In this document: positions 12,362 to 21,003 of the stretch, in pieces
How the letters are laid out: each line of letters starts with the position of its first letter
How positions within the stretch are numbered: the stretch's first letter is position 1
DNA from: Bifidobacterium sp. 7101
GTDB taxonomy: Bacteria; Actinomycetota; Actinomycetes; Actinomycetales; Bifidobacteriaceae
Reading direction: 5' to 3'
NCBI RefSeq assembly: GCF_000499285.1
Contig: NZ_AWUN01000004.1
Coordinates: 1-64,000 of the forward strand
DNA length: 64,000 bases
Notes under the pieces: generated by a model
What the model was told of the DNA's origin: nothing
Seen by the model: only the letters and a program-made list of their open reading frames with translations
The model's database searches: none
Made by a program: the position numbers and the translations under genes

Positions 12362-13426
12362 ATGTCTGCTATGGCATTATTCCCACCTCGACCCAGTCAG
12401 TCCCCATCTGTTCAGCCCAGTCAGGACCGGCAGGTTCCGCCGATCAGCCAGGACGACCTGCAACGTTGCCGTCAGTTGGCCGACCGCATCCGGACCCGCT
12501 TTTCAAGGACCCTGGTAGGGCAGGAAAACCTGCGCGAGGCACTGATCCTGACGCTGGTGGCCTCCGGACACATCCTGATCGAATCCGTTCCCGGACTGGC
12601 CAAGACCACTGCCGCCCAGACCCTGGCCACTTCGGTCTCCGGCAGCTTCAAGCGGATCCAGTGCACACCCGACCTGATGCCCTCGGATCTGGTAGGCACC
12701 CAGGTCTATGACTTCTCCACCCAACGATTCTCCACACAGCTGGGCCCCATCCACGCCAACTTCGTCCTCCTGGACGAGATCAACCGCTCCAACGCCAAGA
12801 CCCAGTCGGCCATGCTGGAAGCCATGGCCGAGGGCGCCACCACCATCGGCGGCGAGCGCATAGCCCTGCCCAGGCCCTTCATGGTGATCGCCACCCAGAA
12901 CCCCATCGAGGAGGAGGGCACCTACAACCTGCCCGAGGCCCAGATGGACCGGTTCATGCTCAAGGCCGTCATGACCTATCCTGATGCCGACCAGGAGACC
13001 CGGATGCTGCAGATGCTGACCAGCCGCGGCACTGATATGCCCGGCAAGGACGATCGGGATGCGCTGACCATCGCCGATGTGGACTTCCTGAGGCGGAAGG
13101 CCCGGCAGGTCCACGTGGCACAGCCCATCATGCGATATGCAGTCGATCTGGCAGCCACCAGCAGGGGGGCTGGATCGCGGCCCATCCAAGGGCTGGCCGA
13201 GCAGGTGAGGCTAGGAGCCAGTCCACGCGCCTCCATCGCCCTGGTGCGCATCGGCCAGGCCAGAGCCCTGCTGACAGGCAGGGATTACGTCATTCCCGAG
13301 GATCTGAAGGACTGGGCCCATTCGGTGCTCCGCCACCGGATCCTGCTGACCTTCGAGGCCCAGGCCGATGGCATCAGCAGCGATGATGTCATCGACCAGA
13401 TCGTCGACACGGTGCCGGTGCCATGA
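12362..13426 (+). CDS. MoxR-family AAA+ ATPase
   Basis: A 354-residue ATPase. Walker A is the MoxR form GxAKT, with Ser replacing the usual Gly two positions before it (ESVPGLAKT). Walker B is VLLDEINRS; sensor 1 is IATQNPIEEEGTYNLPEAQMDRF. The C-terminal lid contains RLGASPRAS. MoxR proteins remodel or insert metal into VWA-domain partners, and two VWA genes lie downstream. Its stop overlaps the DUF58 start (ATGA). This is the first gene of a six-gene coupled operon; no specific substrate is known. Confidence 0.93.
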   Translation: MSAMALFPPRPSQSPSVQPSQDRQVPPISQDDLQRCRQLADRIRTRFSRTLVGQENLREALILTLVASGHILIESVPGLAKTTAAQTLATSVSGSFKRIQCTPDLMPSDLVGTQVYDFSTQRFSTQLGPIHANFVLLDEINRSNAKTQSAMLEAMAEGATTIGGERIALPRPFMVIATQNPIEEEGTYNLPEAQMDRFMLKAVMTYPDADQETRMLQMLTSRGTDMPGKDDRDALTIADVDFLRRKARQVHVAQPIMRYAVDLAATSRGAGSRPIQGLAEQVRLGASPRASIALVRIGQARALLTGRDYVIPEDLKDWAHSVLRHRILLTFEAQADGISSDDVIDQIVDTVPVP

Positions 13427-14355
13427 GCCGTCGACGCTCGGATCGCGACCCGGTCCGCAGACGGATCGAGTCCTTGGATACCAGCCTGCGCCTTCCCACG
13501 GTGCGCCGGGCCCTGGGCCTGTTGGAGGGCGAGCATTCCTCCGGCCGTCGAGGCGGCGGGGACGAACGTGCCGATCTGCGCGCCTATGAGTTCGGCGACG
13601 AAACCCGCATGATCGACTGGCACGCCAGCGCACGGGTGGGTCGGCCTATGGTGGTTGAGCGCGAGCGCCTGGTCACCAGCAGGGTCTGGCTGCTGCTGGA
13701 CATCGGCCGGGAGATGTCCGGAACATGCCCTGATGGGGAGCAGGCCATCCAGGTAGCGGCCAACGCCCTGTGCATGTTCGCCTCCCTCTGCCTGCGCCGC
13801 AGTGATGAGGTGGACCTGGTCCTGGTCGATTCAACCGCCATCCGCCGCATACCCTGCCAGGGCGGCTTCGCCCGTTTCGAGCAGACCCTGGACCGGGCTC
13901 TGGAGTCACCGCCGGATCAGCCACGCAACCTTGAGGCCCTGCTGGGTTACGCCACCGGCATCCAGGACCGGCAGGCCATGCTGGTCATCGCCACCGACCA
14001 GTCGGCCTTGAACCTTGACCTGATGCCGACCATCCGCCGGCTGGCCACCACCCACCCCGTGAATCTCATCGGTGTGGAGACCATGAACCCCCTGCGCCAG
14101 CAGCCCGCTGTGGGCTCGGTAACGGATGCGCCCAGCGGACGGAAGATCCCGGCATTCCTGCGCACTGCGAACGGAACAAAGGCTGTGGACCTGCACAGAC
14201 GCTATCAAATTGAAGCCTTTGGCCGGGAACTGTCCAGAATCGGAGCCTCGCTGATCCGTGCCGACTCCAGCACAGCCATGTTCAACAGGTTCATCCACCT
14301 GCTTTCAGCCGGCCGACCGGGCATCCCCATGCGACGGACGGTGATGGCGGCATGA
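13423..14355 (+). CDS. DUF58 domain protein
   Basis: A 310-residue soluble protein. The diagnostic DUF58 stretch is near residues 40-85: DLRAYEFGDETRMIDWHAS, then RPMVVERER. The remainder is a degenerate vWA-like fold (LLLDIGREM, VLVIAT-like strand). DUF58 proteins are regular companions of MoxR ATPases. It overlaps both neighbours by ATGA. Unlike many family members it has no N-terminal TM helices. Confidence 0.9.
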   Translation: MSRRRSDRDPVRRRIESLDTSLRLPTVRRALGLLEGEHSSGRRGGGDERADLRAYEFGDETRMIDWHASARVGRPMVVERERLVTSRVWLLLDIGREMSGTCPDGEQAIQVAANALCMFASLCLRRSDEVDLVLVDSTAIRRIPCQGGFARFEQTLDRALESPPDQPRNLEALLGYATGIQDRQAMLVIATDQSALNLDLMPTIRRLATTHPVNLIGVETMNPLRQQPAVGSVTDAPSGRKIPAFLRTANGTKAVDLHRRYQIEAFGRELSRIGASLIRADSSTAMFNRFIHLLSAGRPGIPMRRTVMAA

Positions 14356-14885
14356 ACGCTGTCGCCCTTATTCGTCTTGCGTCAGGTCATGGCCGGATCA
14401 AGGTCATGCCCACCATGACCCAGCCCACCTGGTTGCTGACCCTGACGACGACCGCCATCATTCTGACCCTGGCTCTGGCCGCAGCGGCCGTTCTCCTGCC
14501 CAGGTTCCGGCGTCAGCAAGAGGAGGGTCCGGCCCAGGTGAGCTCCGACTCCCGCGATGCATGGCGGCAACGGATTGATCAGGTGGTGGCCCGGTACGAC
14601 AACGGCGAGCTGGACCGCGACCAGGCCATGACGGCACTGGCCACCATCGCTCGTGGATTCGCCTCCCGCTCCTGGAACAGCGACATGAAGACCAAGACCC
14701 TGGCCGAAATCCAGGCCCAGCCCCGTACGCCGGGCACCCGGAAGGGCCTGGACCTGCTTCGGCAGACCATAGATGCCCTTTACCCGCCTGAATTCGCCCT
14801 TCCCCGAGACAGCGCAGGAACCGACGCCACGGTGAATCAGGCGGCCGACTGGGTGCGGGACTTGATTGAACGGTGGCCGCGATGA
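14352..14885 (+). CDS. Small membrane protein of the MoxR-VWA operon
   Basis: A 177-residue protein with one TM helix near residues 27-50 (LTLTTTAIILTLALAAAAVLL) and a cytoplasmic domain of ~120 residues rich in charged helices. I recognise no named family with confidence; its place between DUF58 and VWA matches the small membrane proteins of BatA-type operons. Translation is coupled by ATGA at both ends. A later start (MPTMTQPTW, residue 19) is possible. Confidence 0.75.
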   Translation: MNAVALIRLASGHGRIKVMPTMTQPTWLLTLTTTAIILTLALAAAAVLLPRFRRQQEEGPAQVSSDSRDAWRQRIDQVVARYDNGELDRDQAMTALATIARGFASRSWNSDMKTKTLAEIQAQPRTPGTRKGLDLLRQTIDALYPPEFALPRDSAGTDATVNQAADWVRDLIERWPR

Positions 14886-15958
14886 GCATAGGCAATCTGT
14901 CCTGGAGATGGCCCTGGCTGCCTGTTCTGGCCCTGGTCCTGGCCCTGGCGTTCAGCCTGCTGGCCTACCGTAAGGCGCGTCGTGGCAGGTCTGATCAGGA
15001 ACCGGGAGCCCGGGTCTGGACCTTGAACAGCGACCTGGACACCGAGGAGGGGCATGAAGCCCTGCGGCGCTGGCGGCGATTGAACCGTTGCGCCGCAGCC
15101 CTGCTCTCTCTGGCCTTGTTGATGGTTCTGAGCCTGGCTGCAAGGCCCGCCCGGGTCGATCGGACCTTGGAGCAGGGCCATAACCGCGATATTGTCCTAT
15201 GCCTGGATGTGTCCGGCTCCACCCTGCCCTACGACCGGCAGGTGATCGCCTCCTACCTTGATCTGGTCCGCAACTTCCGGGGCGAACGCATGGCTCTGAG
15301 CATATTCAACTCCACCTCGCGCACCGTCTTCCCCCTGACCGATGACTACGACATGATCACCGCCGAATTGAGCAAGGCGCGGCGGATCCTGGACGGGGTG
15401 CAGTCCCAGGACCGCATCGATGCCATGAGCGGGCGACAGTACCAGGACATCAGCGACTGGCTGGAGGGCACACAGAACCGCCGGGACACCACCTCACTGA
15501 TCGGCGACGGGCTGGTGGGCTGCGCTGCGCTCCTGCCGCAATTCGCCCCCAAGGACCAGAGCAAACCGGCAAAGGCCGGCCAACGATCGAGCTCCCTGGT
15601 CCTGGCCACCGATAACGTGGTCTCCGGCAAACCCACTTACACCCTGGAGGAGGCGCTCAAGCTGACCTCGGCAGCAGGAATCGCCGTGGACGGCCTCTAT
15701 TCGGGACCGGACCAGGGTACCGAGGATGAGAGCACCAAGCAGATGCAGCGGCTGATCGAGGCCCGTGGCGGCATCTTCCTTAGACGGCAGGACGGGAACT
15801 CCATCAACGCGCTGGTCCGCCAAATTGAGCATCGGCACGGAGCCGACCCCCGCCAGCAGGAGCAGTCCAGCCTGGTGGATGCACCCGGCTGGTGGACCTT
15901 GGCCCTGGCCCTGGCACTGTCGGGTTATCTGCTCCTGGCCTGGAGGCTGAAGCGATGA
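14882..15958 (+). CDS. VWA-domain membrane protein (first of two)
   Basis: A 358-residue BatA-like protein with TM helices near residues 10-25 and 72-90, a von Willebrand A domain (~100-310) with MIDAS motif DVSGS, and a final TM helix (WTLALALALSGYLLLAW). The VWA would face outside or the cytoplasm depending on topology. I use the ATG at 14882, which overlaps the upstream stop, rather than a GTG nine bases earlier. An unusual insertion (RRDTTSLIGDGLVG) contains a MIDAS Thr candidate. It is a probable partner of MoxR. Confidence 0.86.
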   Translation: MSIGNLSWRWPWLPVLALVLALAFSLLAYRKARRGRSDQEPGARVWTLNSDLDTEEGHEALRRWRRLNRCAAALLSLALLMVLSLAARPARVDRTLEQGHNRDIVLCLDVSGSTLPYDRQVIASYLDLVRNFRGERMALSIFNSTSRTVFPLTDDYDMITAELSKARRILDGVQSQDRIDAMSGRQYQDISDWLEGTQNRRDTTSLIGDGLVGCAALLPQFAPKDQSKPAKAGQRSSSLVLATDNVVSGKPTYTLEEALKLTSAAGIAVDGLYSGPDQGTEDESTKQMQRLIEARGGIFLRRQDGNSINALVRQIEHRHGADPRQQEQSSLVDAPGWWTLALALALSGYLLLAWRLKR

Positions 15959-16983
15959 ACATACTCAAATTCCTGACCTTTGAGCCTGCCCTGGGCTGGG
16001 TGGCCGGCGGCCTTCTGGCGGGTCTGCTGCTGCTCCTGGCCCTTGCGCTGGTCATCCATGGACTGCGCAAGGGCCGGGATACCGATGCCGATCGCTGGGC
16101 CCTGACCCGACGCACCGCCATGGTCCTGATTCTGGCCCTCATGGTCCTGACCCCCAGCACGGTCAGCAAGACCACCAATAAAGCCGTCAACGCCACAGAT
16201 GTCTTCATTGCGGTTGACGTGACCGGGTCCATGGCTGTCAAGGATGCCGGATATGGCGACCAGGAAGGAATCAGCCGACTGGATGCGGCCCGGTCAGCCG
16301 TGCACGACCTGACGCGCATCTATCCTGATGCCTCCTTCTCGGCCCTGAGCTTCGGCGCCTCGGCCAGCGTCGATCTGCCCCTGACCCCCGACGTGCGGGC
16401 TGTGGACAACTGGGCCAGAGGGCTGGCTACTGAACCCACCTCCAGGTCCGCCGGCTCCAGCCTGGATGCTCCGCTGGATCGCCTGAGTCTGGTCTTGAAA
16501 CAGACCAAGGACCGGCATCCTGACGACAGAATCCTGCTCTACCTGATCAGCGACGGCGAACAGACCGGACCGGATGAACGACGATCCTTCAGCGTGCTCA
16601 GGGAGGGATTGGACGATGCCTTCGTGCTGGGAACCGGCTCGGCCAAGGGCGGCATGGTGCCCTTGAGCTCGGATGTCGCTGGCAGCGATGCCGACGGCTG
16701 GGTGACGGACCCCAAGACCGGGCAGCCGGGGATCTCCGCCATGGACCCGAAAACCCTCAAGGCCATGGCCGACGAGATAAGCGGCCACTATCAGGCCCTG
16801 GCCAAGGGGACCACGGTGCGTGAGGGGGTCACGGCTGCGGTTTCCAAGCGCTACCGGGTTACCAGGGTCGACCAGGTCCGCCAGCATGTCACTCCGCTGG
16901 TCTGGCCGCTGGCACTGGTGGAACTGGCCCTGATCCTGATTGAGGCGGGGCTGTGGGTCCATACTTCAAGGAGACTGCTATGA
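15955..16983 (+). CDS. VWA-domain membrane protein (second of two)
   Basis: A 342-residue protein with two N-terminal TM helices (~14-35 and ~55-75), a VWA domain with MIDAS DVTGS followed by SRLDAARSA, a conserved YLISDGEQT strand, and a C-terminal TM helix (PLALVELALILIEAGLW). The start ATG overlaps the stop of the preceding VWA gene. It is related to the previous gene in design but diverged, as in batA/batB pairs. It probably forms a membrane complex controlled by the MoxR ATPase. Confidence 0.87.
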   Translation: MNILKFLTFEPALGWVAGGLLAGLLLLLALALVIHGLRKGRDTDADRWALTRRTAMVLILALMVLTPSTVSKTTNKAVNATDVFIAVDVTGSMAVKDAGYGDQEGISRLDAARSAVHDLTRIYPDASFSALSFGASASVDLPLTPDVRAVDNWARGLATEPTSRSAGSSLDAPLDRLSLVLKQTKDRHPDDRILLYLISDGEQTGPDERRSFSVLREGLDDAFVLGTGSAKGGMVPLSSDVAGSDADGWVTDPKTGQPGISAMDPKTLKAMADEISGHYQALAKGTTVREGVTAAVSKRYRVTRVDQVRQHVTPLVWPLALVELALILIEAGLWVHTSRRLL

Positions 16984-17531
16984 GTAGGAAATCCCAGCAG
17001 AGAGCAAGGAGCAGAGGCCGCCTGCGAGTGCGCCTGATTTTGGCTGGCTTGGCCTTGGTCGCAGCCCTGGCCGGGGCCTGGGGCCTGATCAACGTCAAGG
17101 CCATCGCCACCTATAACGAGGGCACGCACACGTTGAGCACCAACGTTCGACAGGCCCAAAACCCCCAGGCCGATCCAGCATCCATCAAGGCCCTGCAGGA
17201 CCAGGCCGAACATCTCTTCGCCCAGGTCGAACGGCCGGGACCCCTGATTCTGCCACAGACCAGAAAGGCTGCCCAGGCCAACCGCGCCGCCAACGCTGCG
17301 CTGACCAGCCGCACGGAGCATCTGCTCAAGAAGCAGAAGGCCGATAAGGCCCAGGATAAAAGGAACGGATCCGGCAAGGACTCCTCCCAAGGACTGACCA
17401 AGCAGCAGGAGGCCGAGGTGGAGGATCTGCTCAAACGCAACCAGCAACAGAGTGAACCGTCGACCTCCCCCACGCCGACAGGCAAGGCGGGCGACAACAA
17501 GGGTCAAGGGAAGAACGTCAAGCCTTGGTGA
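16980..17531 (+). CDS. Membrane-anchored helical protein ending the MoxR operon
   Basis: A 183-residue protein with a basic N-terminus (SRKSQQRARSRGRLRVR), one TM helix (~19-37), a helical extracytoplasmic region of ~90 residues, then a Lys/Gln/Ser-rich disordered tail. The arrangement recalls the TPR-containing BatC/BatE end of similar operons, but no clear TPR is visible. ATG overlaps the preceding stop. Function unknown. Confidence 0.72.
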   Translation: MSRKSQQRARSRGRLRVRLILAGLALVAALAGAWGLINVKAIATYNEGTHTLSTNVRQAQNPQADPASIKALQDQAEHLFAQVERPGPLILPQTRKAAQANRAANAALTSRTEHLLKKQKADKAQDKRNGSGKDSSQGLTKQQEAEVEDLLKRNQQQSEPSTSPTPTGKAGDNKGQGKNVKPW

Positions 17532-17732
17532 CCGGCCCACACAACCTTTCGCGTGAGTCATTCCACCACCCTCTTTCCCAATAAATCGATCCCCATGCAG
17601 ACGAACGTCCCATGAATATCAGACCGACAGAATTAACGGTAAATCCGTCCACAGCCGGATGAATCGGACCTCATTCGACCACATGGCCCTACGGGGATCA
17701 TTTCAGGATGATTGCAATGTTGTAGTGGAGAC

Positions 17733-18059
17733 ATGCATAGGTCATCCTCGTCACTACCCGCCCTGGGTCCCTTCCTTGAGCAGCAATCCTTCCTGGCTGA
17801 TCCGGAAGCGGCCCAAACCTGCCCCTGTCATGCTAGAGCGGCCCGCTGCCGGGCCATGCTGTCCGATATGGCACGGCAGTCGCGAACCACTCTGGTCCAT
17901 CTGAGTGAATTAGCCGACCAAGCTCTGAGGGTCGACTGGGAAGGCCGGGCTGCTGAGGCCTATAGGGCCCAGGTGCGGGCCATGGATGCCGTCTGCCAGG
18001 ATCAGCGCATCCAGGCAGGCCGCACCCTGAGCCTGATCGATCAAGAGATCCGGCCATGA
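17733..18059 (+). CDS. WXG-like small helical protein
   Basis: A 108-residue protein. The C-terminal ~70 residues form a helical hairpin with a WEG turn (LRVDWEGRAAEAYRAQV), resembling WXG100/LXG-type export partners. The start was chosen at ATGCATAGG after GTGGAG; a shorter start at 17856 would leave only the hairpin. Several Cys in the N-terminal part (CPCHARAARC) are unusual. It overlaps the hydrolase gene by ATGA, so the two products are made together and may be secreted as a pair. The family call is tentative. Confidence 0.6.
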   Translation: MHRSSSSLPALGPFLEQQSFLADPEAAQTCPCHARAARCRAMLSDMARQSRTTLVHLSELADQALRVDWEGRAAEAYRAQVRAMDAVCQDQRIQAGRTLSLIDQEIRP

Positions 18060-19483
18060 AGCGGACAATCACTGCCGCCCCCGACGCCAACGGCTATACG
18101 CGCACCGAGCTGGACCACCTGACCGGCATGGCGGACCGGCTCAACCAGGCAGGTGGTGCCCTGGCCACCATGCAGTCCCAATGGGTTCTGACCAATCAGG
18201 CCATCTGCAGAACCATGCCGGGACTGCCTGCCCTCCCCTGCACCCAGGCTGCCGTACCGCCGCCGGGCCATGCCCATCTGCCCATGGATCGGATGGTGTC
18301 CTTCTGCAGTGACCAGGCCCGGGCCTGCGAAGACCTGCGCGACCGGCTCCAGTCTGTGGCCGACAGGCTGACCAGAGCCTACGGGCTGTACTCGCAGGCT
18401 GAATCGTTCATGGACCGGCTGATGGGCTCCCTGACGTCCAAGGCCCTGACCGTCTTTGAGCCTATTGCCCCGTTCATGCTGGGATCCATCGGTTTGGGCC
18501 TGGGGGTGGCCAAACTAACCGGTCACCTGGACACATCGCAATTCCAGGAATTTATGGAAACCACAGCCAGCATCCAACAGCCCCTGCTGACCGCTGTCGC
18601 ATCCGGCCTGTCTTCGGACCATCATGATCCCATCGGCGGATTGGTCACCGGCCCGGGCCTTTTGATGCCCCTGATACTCGCTCATTTCCAGGGTGACCGA
18701 ATCACGATGGATTCCGTTCAGCCACAGGGCAAAGGATTGGGCGAGGCCCATGACATCGCAGGCGCCCTGCACAACCTGGAGACCCTGGGTTCCTGCCGGG
18801 ACGGCATTCCCTACGCAACCGTCGCCGTACAGCGCTACCGAAAGGCCGACGGCAAGGATCACTGGCTGGTCTACATACCCGGCACCAGCTCCCATCTGGA
18901 CTCCCCCATCGGATGGGCCCAGAACATCCAGCTCATGAGCGACAAGGCTTCGGTGCGCGACAGGGCGGCCTCCCTGCGTCTGGTGGACCAGGCCATGTGT
19001 GATGCGGGGGTGCGCCCGGACGATCCTGTCAGCCTGGTAGGCCACTCCCAGGGTGGGATCGTGGCCGCCACCATGGCCTCGGATCTTTCGGACCGCTACA
19101 GCTTCGATCACATCGTGACCGTCGGCTCGCCCATCGCCCATCGCAAAATACAGCCTGGCACCTGGGTGACCAGCGTGGAGATGCGCGAAGAGCTGGTCTC
19201 CAGCCTTGACGGAGCCGACAACCCCTCTCGCTCCAATCAGCTGACAGTCAGGGGACGAGCAGGTGGACCTCCCCCTCCCGGCGGCAGCCAGACTGGCCGA
19301 ACAGTGACCACAGCTGGACCCGGCAAGGAATCAACCCACGGCATGGCCTACCAGCAGGCGGCCTGGGCTGACGCCCGAGATCAGAACTCACCAGCAGTAC
19401 GACGTCAGGACGACCACTTCACCCATGCCATTGAAGGCGACCTGCAGGAGACCCGCTACTATCGTGGCAGGCTACGACGATGA
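18056..19483 (+). CDS. Putative alpha/beta hydrolase with WXG-like N-terminal region
   Basis: A 475-residue protein. Residues ~10-125 are helical and resemble WXG100/LXG targeting regions. Two hydrophobic segments at ~135-152 and ~200-210 follow. The hydrolase core starts at YIPGTSSH (~273), with the nucleophile elbow GHSQGG placing Ser331, then VTVGSPIAH. A candidate catalytic His lies in ESTHGMAY. No signal peptide is present, as expected for type VII substrates. Translation is coupled to the WXG-like gene. Substrate unknown: lipid or peptidoglycan ester activity would fit, as would an antibacterial toxin, but nothing here proves it. Confidence 0.7.
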   Translation: MKRTITAAPDANGYTRTELDHLTGMADRLNQAGGALATMQSQWVLTNQAICRTMPGLPALPCTQAAVPPPGHAHLPMDRMVSFCSDQARACEDLRDRLQSVADRLTRAYGLYSQAESFMDRLMGSLTSKALTVFEPIAPFMLGSIGLGLGVAKLTGHLDTSQFQEFMETTASIQQPLLTAVASGLSSDHHDPIGGLVTGPGLLMPLILAHFQGDRITMDSVQPQGKGLGEAHDIAGALHNLETLGSCRDGIPYATVAVQRYRKADGKDHWLVYIPGTSSHLDSPIGWAQNIQLMSDKASVRDRAASLRLVDQAMCDAGVRPDDPVSLVGHSQGGIVAATMASDLSDRYSFDHIVTVGSPIAHRKIQPGTWVTSVEMREELVSSLDGADNPSRSNQLTVRGRAGGPPPPGGSQTGRTVTTAGPGKESTHGMAYQQAAWADARDQNSPAVRRQDDHFTHAIEGDLQETRYYRGRLRR

Positions 19484-19555
19484 GCAGGACACGCGGGCCC
19501 CCAGGAGCGCCCGTGCCGGTTCCCGCTGGTTGACCCGGTCGTCTAGGCTGGAGGC

Positions 19556-21001
19556 ATGAACCTGAGCCGAATCACCCCAGTCGTCCCCCTCAATCCCCTG
19601 GATGGACGTTACCACAGACAAACCGCCGATCTGGTGGAGTATCTGAGCGAACCCGCCCTGAACCGCGAGCGCATGCGAGTCGAGGTCGAATGGATGATCA
19701 TGCTGGCCAACGGCTATCAGGGCAACGGCCAGCACCCGGTCCTGCCGGGCGTAGAGCCTCTGACCGAGAAAGAAATGGCCTACCTGCGAGCCATACCCGA
19801 GGATTTCGATGCCGATGGCATCACCGAGCTGGCGGGCATAGAAGCCCAGACCCACCATGATGTCAAAGCTGTGGAATATTACATCGACCGCCGTCTGGAG
19901 GTTGCAGCCACAGCACTTGGCTCCGAGTCCCAACTTCCGAGTCTGACACCCCTGGTCCACTTCGCCTGCACCAGCGAAGACATCAACAACCTGGCCTATG
20001 CCCGCTGCATCCGAGGTGGGGTCGAGCAGGTCTGGCTCCCCAAGGCCACCCGGATCGAGAACCATCTGTCAACCATGGCGGAGCAATACCGGGATCTGCC
20101 CATGCTCGCCCTGACCCACGGCCAGCCGGCCACACCCACCACCCTGGGCAAGGAGATGGCAGTCTACGTCCACCGGCTGCACCGCCAGTTGGACCGGATC
20201 CACAATCAGGACTACATGGGCAAGATGAATGGCGCCACTGGAACCTTTGGCGCCCATCTTGCCGCCCTGCCGCAGGTGGATTGGATAGATCTGACGCGGA
20301 CCTTCATCGTGGAACGGATGGGTCTGGTCTGGAACCCGCTGACAACCCAGATCGAGTCGCACGACTGGCAAGCCGAGCTCTTCAGCAACATCGCCCACCT
20401 AGGGCGGATCCTGCACAATCTGGCCGTGGATATTTGGATGTACATCTCCCGTGGCGTCTTTGCCCAGGAACCCGTCAAAGGCGCGACAGGATCCAGCACC
20501 ATGCCCCACAAGGTCAACCCCATACGATTCGAGAACGCCGAAGCCAATCTGGAGATCTCAGGAGCCCTGCTGGACACCCTGGCCACCACCCTGACCGAAA
20601 CTCGTTGGCAGCGGGACCTGACCGACTCCACCACCCAGCGCAACATCGGTTCGGCCCTGGGCTACAGCCTGCTGGCTCTGGACAACCTGGACGGCGGCCT
20701 GCAGACCATCCACCCTGACAAGGCACTGATGGCCCGCGAGCTGGACAACAACTGGGAGGTCCTGGGCGAGCCCATTCAGACGGCCATGAGGGCCGCTGGA
20801 CTGGCTGGACGCTCAGGCATGGATCATCCTTATGAGCAGGTCAAGGAGCTGATGCGGGGCAAGAGGATTGGCCGGGAGGATGTCGAGCACTTCATCGATA
20901 GCCTGGACCTGGACCAGGACACGGCCAGTCGGCTCAAGGCCCTGACGCCGGCAACCTACACCGGTGCAGCCGGAACCTTGGTGGACTTCGATCGCGACTG
21001 A
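19556..21001 (+). CDS. purB: Adenylosuccinate lyase
   Basis: A 481-residue enzyme acting twice in purine synthesis: SAICAR to AICAR, and adenylosuccinate to AMP. The signature loop GSSTMPHKVNPIRFEN lies near 310, with the conserved TSEDINN near 140 and LTHGQPATPTT near 185. It belongs to the E. coli-like PurB type. The start is preceded by GGAGGC with very short spacing. The next gene begins three bases after its stop, so the two are probably co-transcribed. Confidence 0.97.
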   Translation: MNLSRITPVVPLNPLDGRYHRQTADLVEYLSEPALNRERMRVEVEWMIMLANGYQGNGQHPVLPGVEPLTEKEMAYLRAIPEDFDADGITELAGIEAQTHHDVKAVEYYIDRRLEVAATALGSESQLPSLTPLVHFACTSEDINNLAYARCIRGGVEQVWLPKATRIENHLSTMAEQYRDLPMLALTHGQPATPTTLGKEMAVYVHRLHRQLDRIHNQDYMGKMNGATGTFGAHLAALPQVDWIDLTRTFIVERMGLVWNPLTTQIESHDWQAELFSNIAHLGRILHNLAVDIWMYISRGVFAQEPVKGATGSSTMPHKVNPIRFENAEANLEISGALLDTLATTLTETRWQRDLTDSTTQRNIGSALGYSLLALDNLDGGLQTIHPDKALMARELDNNWEVLGEPIQTAMRAAGLAGRSGMDHPYEQVKELMRGKRIGREDVEHFIDSLDLDQDTASRLKALTPATYTGAAGTLVDFDRD

Positions 21002-21003
21002 CC

